The notes under the pieces: model-generated
Databases searched by the model: none
Seen by the model: only the letters and a program-made list of their open reading frames with translations
Told to the model about the DNA's origin: nothing
Part shown: positions 23,344 to 35,300 of the stretch, in pieces
How positions within the stretch are numbered: the stretch's first letter is position 1
Layout: each line of letters begins with the position of its first letter
Program-made: the position numbers and the translations under genes
NCBI RefSeq assembly: GCF_032854445.1
Contig: NC_088306.1
Coordinates: forward strand, 25,453,764 to 25,517,763
DNA: 64,000 nt
Reading direction: 5' to 3'
Source of the DNA: Liolophura sinensis
Lineage: Eukaryota; Mollusca; Polyplacophora; Chitonida; Chitonidae

Positions 23344-26300
23344 CTAACGTGACGTGTTGCCGCCATCCAGAGGTACAGCTGTACCCGTCATGTTATCAGC
23401 ACCCGGGGAACACAGGAACCAGATGTAGTCTGTGATCTGAAATGAGAAATGAAATAATTTCGCGTAATGCAGCGTCTTGATAAAAAAAAATACATTTGCA
23501 TTCAAATTCAACAACATCCGTCAGTCCATACTCCAATCGCTCAAGTCTTCAAGGGACTGCACTCGATTATATGGCTATTTCTTGAAACAGTTATTCAAAT
23601 TCTCCCATAAAAAGTGATGGTTCGCAACAACATGGCTGAAATATTACAAAGTGGCATTAAGCCATAATCATAACCATAATTCATCTCCGCTGATATCGTC
23701 GAGTGCTCTAATCCAGCTACCGTTGGGTTTCTTTAACCAATAGCCTATCAAATTTAAATTTAATTAGAAATCTTATTTTAATTAGGAGAATTAATAGGCT
23801 ACTGCACCGCTTCCAGCACGGTACAGTAGGAATGAGACGGTGTAGGGACAGTCTTAGTATAAAGAAACACAGTCGTGAGATAATGTCAAAAACAACAAAA
23901 TTAAAAACAGCAAAAAAACGAAATTAGCGAACAAGCACGGTATTAACAGGAGAGAAGATTACGGGTAGCGGGAGACAACTCATGCTAAAATTTTGCGAAT
24001 GATCACTTTTGGAAAAGCTATCTCCCTTGTTTAAACGATGAATCACCTGAGGATATTTCCGTTCTATAATGATGTTGTCGGTTTATTTTATTTATTTGAT
24101 GTGATTCACGCCGTACTTGAGAACATTTCACTTATACGACGACGGCTAGCATTATGGTGGAAGGAAACTGTTCATATATCCATGATCTAATTCAATAAGA
24201 TGAATATACACAATTCAGCTAATTTCGCACACTATTCAATGTGACAACTGAATATGGACTCAAGTAGGCCCTATAGCTTCAGGTCGAAAACTTGGCAAAA
24301 TACTCAGAGAAAAAACCTAGAGATAAGCTGAATCCTGGGATTTCACCTCAGCTTGTTAAGTTGTAGCAAAGGCATAAATGGCTTTAGCTTATCCAACCTG
24401 TGATAGACTCTGCACATGCGTACTAATGAGCACAAGAAACTAACTTTAGGCTTATTTATAAAGCTGTCAAATACGGCTTTATATTTTCTACAGTGCTGCC
24501 TTACTGAAACCCTGGACACCATATAGGCTACTAAAGTACAACAGGTGTCCAGGTGTCAGAGACAATAAGGGCAAACGAAAGTGACTTACATGAGATATTT
24601 CCGTGGCTTTCCCCGTTGGATGACCTTCCCTTATAAACCGCTCCTAATAAGCAATAAACACATCTTTATTTCTTTAGGGTTATATCAAATATATTTCACT
24701 TATACGACGGCAGCCATAAACACGTCTTTATTAAGTCATTAATTTTAATTCAGCTCGCAAAGGTATAAACTTTGAGCAACGTTAAATATGGCTAAACTTT
24801 GAGCAACGTTAAATATGGCTAAACTTTGAGTAATACTAATATGGATAAACTTCGAGTAAGGTTAATTATAGCTAAACTTTGAGTAACATCAACTATGGAT
24901 AAACTTCGAGTAACATTAAATATGGCTAAACCTCGAACAACTTTAATTATGGGTAAACTTTGAATAACATTTAATATGGCTAAACTTTTAGTAACATTAA
25001 ATATGGCTAAACTTCGAGTAACGTTAATTATGGCTAAACTTCGAATAACATTAAATATGGCTAAAATTTGGGCAACGTTAAATATGGCTAAACTTTGAGC
25101 AACGTTAATTATGGCTAAACATTGAGTAATATTAAATATGGATAAACTTCGAGTAACATTAATTATGGCTAAACTTTGAGTAACATTAAATATGGATAAA
25201 CTTCGAGCAACGTTAATTATGGCTAAACTTTGAATTACGTTAAATATGGCTAAACTTTGAACAATATTAAATATGTCTAAAATATAAATAACATTAAATA
25301 TGGCTGAACTTTGAGTAACATTAAATATGGCTAAACTTCGAGTAATGTTAAAGGTGGAGAAAACATAAGAACGCCATAAAGTTCAGATGAAAGAGCGCAA
25401 AAAGTTATTCCTAAATGTGGTTTTCAATATTTTTTCCAATTTTTCCTTAACGAGAAAAAGACACTTGCAAATAATTTTGTATGGTGGGTATTTCGGACAA
25501 CCTATTGGTATTTATAGTCTTTGTTTAATAATGTCTTAAATGAGGATGTAACACAGGTTTAATAAATATTGTTGCACTAGAATTTGTTCTTTACAGTGAA
25601 CAAATGTATTAAACCTCAATTTGGATCATGTTTATATTTTTAATATGTTCATAAATATTATCATAATTTAGGTTAAATGCGTAATTTTCGATATAAACAA
25701 CAAATTTACATTCAAATAAATTTATTAGACAAGCATCACATCCTTTTTTAAAACATTATTATGCAAAAACGACCAATTATAAAAGTTGGTCCCAAATACC
25801 CAAAATACAAAAACATTTTCAAATGCCCTTTTCCCTCGAAAAAAAACTCCAAAAAAGTATTAAAGATCATATCTGCAAATAAGTTTTGAATTTTAAGTTA
25901 GGGTTTTAAAATAAAACCCTAACTTTGGTGAACTGACAAGAGGCCATATTTCACCGGTTACGTGCGACAATTTGCCAGCTATCACTCTGTCGTAGCTGCT
26001 CCGGTTGCACTCTCAGTGCAAGCTGTAAGTCTTTCATATCGATCATATATGATCATATCATGTCTTTAGCGTAAATCATACAAAAATATACCACTTTATA
26101 AATTTTACATTGATGTATAGTGAATTGTCTAACTTGCTAATGTGTTAAGCAATGAACACATCTTTATTTCTTTGTTTATTTGATTGGTTTTCTACGCCCT
26201 ACTCAAAAATATTTCACTTATACGACGGCGGCCATAAACACGTCTTTATTAAGTCATTAATTTTAATTCAGCTCGCAAAGGTATGAACTTTGAGCAACGT

Positions 26301-29300
26301 TAAATATGGCTAAACGTTGAGCAACGTTAAATATGGCTAAACTTTGAGTAATACTAATATGGATAAACTTCGAGTAAGGTTAATTATAGCTAAACTTTGA
26401 GTAACATCAACTATGGATAAACTTCGAGTAATATTAAATATGGCTAAACTTCGAGCAACTTTAATTATTGGTAAACTTTGAATAACATTTAATATGGCTA
26501 AACTTTTAGTAACATTAAATATGGCTAAACTTCGAGTAACGTTAATTATGGCTAAACTTCGAATAACATTAAATATGGCTTAAATTTGAGCAACGTTAAA
26601 TATGGCTAAAATTTGAGCAACGTTAATTATGGCTAAACATTGAGTAATATTAAATATGGATAAACTTCGAGTAACATTAATTATGGCTAAACTTTGAGTA
26701 ACATTAAATATGGATAAACTTCGAGCAACGTTAATTATGGCTAAACTCTGAATTACATTAAATATGGCTAAACTTTGAACAATATTAAATATGGCTAAAA
26801 TATAAATAACATTAAATATGGCTAAACTTTGAACAATATTAAATATGGCTAAAATATAAATAACATTAAATATGGCTAAACTTTGAACAATATTAAATAT
26901 GGCTAAAATATAAATAACATTAAATATGGCTAAACTTTGAACAATATTAAATATGGCTAAAATATAAATAACATTAAATATGGCTAAACTTTGAACAATA
27001 TTAAATATGGCTAAAATATAAATAACATTAAATATGGCTAAACTTTGAACAATATTAAATATGGCTAAAATATAAATAACATTAAATATGGCTAAACTTT
27101 GAACAATATTAAATATGGCTAAACTTTGAGTAACATAAAATATGGCTAAACTTCGAGTAATGTTAAAGGTGGAGAAAACATAAGAATGCCATAAAGTTCA
27201 GATGAAAGAGCGCAAAAAGTTATTTCTAAATGTGGTCTTCAATATTTTTTCCAATTTTTCCTTAACGAGAAAAAGACACTTGCAAATAATTTTTGTATGG
27301 TGGGTATTTCGGACAACCTATTGGTATTTATAGTCTTTGTTTAATAATGTCTTAAATGAGGATGTAACACAGGTTTAATAAATATTGTTGCACTAGAATT
27401 TGTTCTTTACAGTGAACAAATGTATTAAACCTCAATTTGGATCATGTTTATATTTTTAATATGTTCATAAATATTATCATAATTTAGGTTAAATGCGTAA
27501 TTTTCGATATAAACAACAAATTTACATTCAAATAAATTTATTAGACAAGCATCACATCCCTTTTTAGAACATTATTATGCAAAAACGACCAATTATAAAA
27601 GTTGGTCCCAAATACCCAAAATACAAAAACATTTTCAAATGCCCTTTTCCCTCGAAAAAAAACTCCAAAAAAGTATTAAAGATCATATCTGCAAATAAGT
27701 TTTGAATTTTAAGTTAGGGTTTTAAAATAAAACCCTAACTTTGGTAAACTGACAAGAGGCCATATTTCACCGGTTACGTGCGACAATTTGCCAGCTATCA
27801 CTCTGTCGTAGCTGCTCCGGTTGCACTCTCAGTGCAAGCTGTAAGTCTTTCATATCGATCATATATGATCATATCATGTCTTTAGCGTAAATCATACAGA
27901 TTCTATCAGAGATCACTAGACTTAAGTAGCTGTCGTTGTTGTATACGGTACTTTTTAACTGTTCCGTTACCAGGCTTTCTGATGGACTCATCAGGTGCCG
28001 GTAACAAAACTCTACCAGACTGTTAACAAAAGTTCACAATAAAAAAAATTCACCCAGAACGTGCAGTGGTCATATTCATTACCTGTTCAGGTGCTAGCTT
28101 CCCTGTTTTTGACATGTTTGGATTAGATTTACTGTACATTTTGCGACTTTGAAAAATTAAAGAAATAAAGATCTGAAGTGAGCATAACTTAAAATTGTTG
28201 CACTATACTTTCATGTTCCATGTTTGCTGTTTAAGGAAAACTCACTGCACAGTTTTCATGTAGGATGGTTGTACATTCTAATTTACCTTGGCTTCTAATA
28301 CTGGAATTCCCCATTTTTCTGCGTATTCCTGAAACAACTTATCTGTCACTGGACAACAAGAAAAAAGAAAGAAAAGCAAATAAATAAAACAAACAAAAAG
28401 TAAGTTTCCTCTCAACAAATCTCATATTTAAAAGGTGCAATGGCTACAACCGTAATAATGTCATTTTACAGTTATGCAAATCTGAGGCAAACAAGAATAC
28501 ATGATTAAACATCATTTCTGCCGTTAAATTCATTTCAGCCCTACGCGACTTGTTTCATTCTTTTGTTCCAGTGTTAAATTGCATATCACGTGATCCTCCC
28601 AGTACCAAAGGAAGAGATCAGCATAACTGCGACTAACCTTGGGAACACCTACAGTTTGATTAATTTATTTATTTATTTATTTGATTGGTGTTTTACACCG
28701 TACTCAAGAATATTTCACATATACGACGGCTTCCAGCATTATGGTGGGAGAAATCCGGGCACAGCCCGGGGGAAACCCACGACCATCCGCAGATTGCTGT
28801 CAGACCTTCCCACATACGGCCGGAGAGGAAGCCAGCATGAGCTGGACTTGAACTCACAGCGACCGCATTGGTGAGAGGCTTCTGGGTCATTACGCTGCGC
28901 TAGCGCGCTAACCAGCTGAGCCACGGAGGCGCCCCAGTTTGATTAAACTGTCACTAACTTCCATATTCCAAAATAGAACTACATATGGCAAATGATTTAA
29001 AACTTCGAATATTACTAATCTGTACACGTTGTCTGATTTCAGGTTAATTTGGAAGATATGTTGTAACCCTTTTGGGAAATTGTATATTTCAGCACCAAAA
29101 GTATTATTTTATAACATGTATAAAAATTCTAAAAATGTACTTCATTGAGCGAAATTATAGGCCATTAGCCGTCGTTCTATATTTTCGATGTCGGGCTTAT
29201 GCATGACAGCTAATGTGCTACAGCTTACTGTATCTAAGAGTAAGTTACTCAGTTGACGACAAGGTATTGGGGCTATATACAGTCGCTGGTGTGACACTGG

Positions 29301-32300
29301 TCTCTCTCTTGACGTCTCTAGTTTATACTCACTGGATGTGACACAGAAACCAGGACAGACCGCGTTACACGTGACACCGCACAAAGCTGCGTCTAATGCC
29401 ACCGCCTGAGAAATAAGCGAAAGAAAATCACGTTTCAATATCGGGCCTATAGAATTATGCAAAGCTCGAGTGCTGCCACACTTCAAGTTCTCAGAGTTCG
29501 AAAACTTACATCAACATATTTTATATACCGGTAAGTTACCAATAAATCAGTTACCAAGTGGGAAGTCTTTATCAGAAAGACAACGGATTTATAAGAATTT
29601 CCTCCCATCAGAAGTTCCGGTAGATCCAGGGTCAAGCCTGGGTCGAGTCACACCTAAGACTTTAAAATAGGTAGTTGCAGCTTCCTTTCTTGGCGTTTAG
29701 CATTAAGAGGATAGTGCAGCGACTGATTGACCCGTATCAGTATAATGGCTTGGGCGGTGTGACTTACTTGCCTTCGGTAAGGCGTCTCAGTGGAGCAGCA
29801 CTAGATAAATGAGCAGTGGAAATCCGTCCTGCAACATGCATTCTAAGGATTCCTTCGTCGTCATATCACTGAAAAATGGTTAAGTATACGACGTTAAACC
29901 CCAAGCACTCGCACTCACTCTCATCAGAAGTTAGGGATACTTAAAGGCAGGGGCTGATAGTGCTCACTTTTGATTTATGAGAAGAAAAGGAAAACAACAA
30001 AATTAAGTAATAATTATTTGAAACGCCATTGAACACTCTATCTGGGAACTCACTTTACACAATCAACGGTAGTCAAATATCTGGTATCTGAAGTCATTCT
30101 GAGTAATAATGTCATTAGTGCCACATACAGATACGTGTAGGTCATTCCCATGACCATACTGGCATAGAAGTAATAACGTCACTAGTGCCACATACAGATA
30201 CGTGTAGGTCATTCCCATGACCATACTGGCATAGAAGTAATAACGTCACTAGTGCCACATACAGATACGTGTAGGTCATTCCCATGACCATACTGGCATA
30301 GAAGTAATAACGTCACTAGTGCCACATACAGATACGTGTAGGTCATTCCTATGACCATACTGGCATAGAAGTAATAACGTCACTAGTGCCACATACAGAT
30401 ACGTGTAGGTCATTCCCATGACCATACTGGCATAGAAGTAATAACGTCACTAGTGCCACATACAGATACGTGTAGGTCATTCCCATGACCATACTGGCAT
30501 AGAAGTAATAACGTCACTAGTGCCACATACAGATACGTGTAGGTCATTCCCATGACCATACTGGCATAGAAGTAATAACGTCACTAGTGCCACATACAGA
30601 TACGTGCATTCTCTCACAGACAGTAAAAACTAACATGTTTGACTGTACCATTATCACTTCTTCTTTCAATGGCATTTAGAAGCTAAGCTGGATAACATAA
30701 CAAATATATGGGTATGGGTTTCTCTATTTGTTCAGCTGTCCGTAAAATCAGTCATACTCGCTACCAAAATTACCTTAAGTCAGTGACATGTAACAACCTA
30801 AATTCTACATACTGATATGTTGGACGTCCATCTTATTACAAAGAAAAAGCAGTTAAAATACTTTTCTTTACTTTATAATGTTAAACTTTATAAGATTAGT
30901 TTTGAAGGCATTACTTCGAGTGACGTCAGAATAATTCAAAAGCAAGTTGCATGCTGGACAATGGGAGTGGAGAGTAATTTGTTTTACTATGGCCGCACCA
31001 ACAAGCGGTGAGAACAATCTTCACACAAAAATAATACAGCCTATAACGCTGTCCCTGCGAACAAACTGTGTCGTTTTAATTTCCTAACATCCTTCTCTAA
31101 AACCATACTGACGTGAGATCACATACTAGTGCTACAAGAGATAAAATAAAATTCATTTATTAAGGTTATCTTATACTAAAACGTGTCAACAATTTCAAAA
31201 ACGGCAGTGTCAGAAACAGGATTTACAGTAAAGTGAGTAGCAGTTTAGGTAACTGGTGTCGTGCTCCGTCATGTTGAACTCAGTCCAACTGTTGTTTTTT
31301 TGTTGTTGTTGTTGTTGTTGTTTGGGGGTTTTTTTGGAAAAATTATGACGTTGGGTTCTTGGCGTCGAAAGCAAGCTTATGGACTTCAACATTATGAATA
31401 TTAGAAAAACATATCCATGCATTAGAGCTTGCATTGTTACATGTCACTGACTTCAAGCAATTTGTGGTAGCGATTATGTCTGATTTTACAGACAGCTGAA
31501 TATAGGCGACTGGCTAAAAGAAACATAATACTGTTATTAAACATAACCAAATCATTTTCAAAACTAACATTACCAAAATGGTCCATAGTGCCCACCATAC
31601 ATTTTCAAACATCTAGCTGATTCTAGTCATATCTTAGACGAGCTAAAAAAACCTTAGCTTACCGGTTTTTTAGTTTCCTTTGTCTTACCTACCTTAGTAA
31701 GTCCCACTAGACCCGTCTTGGAGGCACTGTATGGTGCACGGCCTGGCATGCTGATTCCTAAACCTAGCTGAGATGACATGTTTACAATACGGCCCCAGCC
31801 TGGAGACACAAGACCCAAAAAAATGAACAAATGATATATATTTGATGTTTGTTTAACGCCATACTCAAAAATTTTCCAGACCACTTCCTGTGGTGTACCC
31901 GTCCGCCTCGAAGTCGGAAGACAGGGGATCAAACCCGGGTTGAGTCATACTAAAGACTTTAAAAATGGTGCTTGTTGCTGCCTCGCTTTGATCTCAGCAC
32001 TGAAAAATTAGAATAAGGAAACAGGCATGCTTGGCCATGTGTGAGGATGGTGTGATTGGGTGAGGTGTCATGTATGGTGTCTTAGGCATGATACATCAGT
32101 GGCGGCAGCACTTTGGCGGCATGGACTCCCTTTGCCGTAAGAAGACACAATACTAGTATATGTACACAGATCTAATGACACGTCGTCTTCATATGACTGA
32201 AAAATTGTTAAGTATGACGTTAAACCTCAAGCATTCAGTCAGTCAGTCAAGACTTTCCCATTTATATCAGATGAACGTCAGAATTATGGGTATGACTCAT

Positions 32301-35300
32301 GTGTGACATCCAGACTTGCGCGCCATCTTGCATGATGGAAAATAAGTGGCTTTCAACGAGCGTTAGAATATACAAACGACCAGACAAGTGTCCTTGACCG
32401 CTCATTGTCAACAAGTTCCTACAAACATACAAACCATCAGACTAGACGCCATATTGTAATTCCTCAATCTTTTCATGTTAAAACAAATTTCGGGGGCCTC
32501 CGTGGCTCAGCTGGTTAGCGCGCTAGCGCAACGTAATGACCCAGGAGCCTCTCACCAATGCGGTCGCTGTGAGCTCAAGTCCAGCTCATGCTGGCTTCCT
32601 CTCCATGTTTCAGTATGTGGGAAGGTCCTCCAGCAACCTGCGGATGGTCGTGGGTTTCCCCCGGGCTGTGCCCGGTTTCCTCCCACCACAATACTGGCCG
32701 CCGTCGTAAAAGTGAAATATTTTTGAGCACGGTGTAAAACATCAATCAAAAAAAAAAATAAATAAATACATAAAAAAAACAGATTTCAATATTATTTGAC
32801 GGATTTCTTTCTTTAAAGAAGAGAGAGATGAATTTCATTTGCTATAAACATTGTCTGAAAAACAATTTTAACCTTGCACAAAACCATTATTTTTTATTAT
32901 ATTTCTTGTTTATTTGTGTCAGCTGAACTCGGGCAATAAGCTATACAATAATACCATTATGAAACCAAAAACCCTCTCTCTAATATCATATTTCAGTTAA
33001 CATAGTAGGTATTTCTTTTTTCAAACTGTCTTTAAATTACTTTCACAGCCTGCTATGTGTTTTAAAAATTACTTAAAATTTTAAACAATATAATTACTTC
33101 CATGAAGAATCAAATTATTTTCATGATGTTTCGAGGGAAAATCAGCTATAGGAAACATTCATGAAGCCAGTTTAGAGGTTAGATGTGCATCTTGCCTTAT
33201 CATTTTTGTTTATCGTATAAATACTTCACCCTTTCTGCGCATGGCCGGAAGGAAATGCTTGATGAGATGGAACGGCGCGGACAGATTCACGGCGATGACT
33301 TCATTCCATTTATCTTTTGGAATCTCATCCACGGGGCCATTGAATATAGCACCTGATAGGACGATGAAAGAATACATGTTCATACAGAAAATATTAAAAC
33401 ATTAATCAACGCATAACCATAAGATTAACGCGGTATATAAGTTTTAATACAAAATATTTAGCGTAAAATTTACATATTCTGCATTCAATCGCTTGGCGTT
33501 CAGCATGAAGGGGATAGTGCAACGACTTGTTGACTCGTATCAGTATAATTGCTCGGGTGGGGCAGCTTACTTGCCTTCGGTAAGGCGTCTCAGTGAAGCA
33601 GCACTAGACAAGAGAGCGATGGAAATCCGTCCTGCAAGACAGGAGGAACATTACATGCACTCCTTCGTCGTCATATGACAAATTCTTAAGTACGACGTTA
33701 AACCCCAAACACTCACTCACTCACTCTTTATTCAATCTCAGTTTTTCATTGCATCAGTTGCTATGGATTTGACAATTAATGCTATTTAGGATGCAGCCAT
33801 TCCCTTTTATGAGCAAACATATATAATGACACCTTCAGATAAGTTTTTTTCATCCGTTATTTCCTTTTTGATATTCCGTGATTTCATAGGGTTTATACAC
33901 TGTCAAAGGTCGGAGGTTGACTCCCGGCTTTGTCCGGATTCCTCCGCCACGCATAAACTTGATCGAAAATTGCAGCAAAGTGGCCAAACATTCAATACAG
34001 CTAGACGTCTATCTTACAAGCTAGAACTGAAATTTGTAAGTATCAGGACCCGGTTGTTCAAAACTGTATTAACATTTAATACCAGATTTAACTTTAAGCC
34101 AAGCCTTCAGTTTTGTACTTGGCCCAACATGATTGTGCATAACAGTATACAAAATACGAACAAAATCTGTTGCTAATCCATTTGGTGTCTGCACAGCTGT
34201 ATTGGTTGCTGGATTTTGTCAAAATCATAAGTATATAATATTTACTTATTTATTTCTTTGACTGGTATTTTACGCAGTACTCAAGAATATTTCACTTATA
34301 CCACGGCGACCAGTATTACGATGGGAGTAAACCGGGCAGAGCCTGCGGGAAACCCAAAACCATCCGCAGGCTGCTGCAAGACCTTCCCACCTAAGTATAT
34401 AATTTGACTTAATACCAGTATTAGCTATAACACTTTTGAACAATCGGTCCCTGACGGTTGGACATTATTAGTTACATTAGTTACAACTCCATTCCATTAC
34501 ACAAACTGAACCATTATGGAATTTGTGGCACGACTAATAAGTGGCTTGACAGCTACCTTTCAGCCCGCACCAAGGTTGTAAACTATGAAGGTATTCGGCC
34601 TTGTACTAGAACGTTCACATACGTGCTGTAGCACAGGATTCAACACTGGGACCATTTCTTTTCTTGATTCATGTAAATGATATCATAGTTTCTTTTGAAC
34701 TATTGAAGTTTATCATATATACTGATGATAGAAGCCTTGTCTCGTCCAATATGAATAGCAAAAAGGCTTTAAATACAATGTTTGTTGAGCTATGAAAAAG
34801 TGTACACATGGCTCTCCACCAACTGACTTTCCTTGAATATATGTAAAAAGTGCATGTCATTTTCTAAGTGCAGGTTATTCTCATCCTGTGTAACCTTGGA
34901 CAATATAAATATATCTTCATTAATCATTAGGAATCATGTTTAATGATAAAGAATTAATTTATCCTGCAAAGATCCATCAATTCAGTGCAGAAGACTGATG
35001 TATACGCGAATCGCTTCAGTGAGGTGACCGTTAAATTCACAACCCAACAAAGGAGATAACCTACTCAGCAGACATATTTGAGGTCGTCTGCAGGATACGA
35101 GAATATATCTGTACCCCACGTGACAGTTGTTGTCCAATAAAAAGCGGAGTATTTTGTTTCATGCGGGATGATTTTAAATACTATCTAGAATCTATACAAA
35201 TTTCAGGTGGAAAAGGTGCAGGCCCAGTTGTTCAAAAGTGTATTACGACTTAAGCCCGGTATTAACCTTAGTCCACAGCAAGTGTCATTTACTTTGTATT

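Larger units (their letters stand above)
24649..26079 (+). repeat. Duplicated intronic block, copy A
   Basis: Starts AAGCAATAAACACATCTTTA and ends GTCTTTAGCGTAAATCATAC. Internal order: SINE 3' fragment, 27-bp satellite, unique spacer, palindrome with TTAGGG/CCCTAA, dispersed repeat. Copy B at 26147-27897 repeats this order almost base for base outside the satellite. Confidence 0.93.
26147..27897 (+). repeat. Duplicated intronic block, copy B
   Basis: Second copy of 24649-26079, about 320 bp longer because its satellite is expanded. Ends at GCGTAAATCATACAG, after which the copies diverge. Confidence 0.93.

Noticed and set aside
24772-27168. 27-bp repeats as a CRISPR array or coding repeat
   Set aside because: There are no spacers, and the frame is interrupted by TAA in each unit.
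30110-30607. CRISPR-like regular repeats
   Set aside because: The 67-bp units are directly adjacent without unique spacers, and the genome is eukaryotic; this is a minisatellite.
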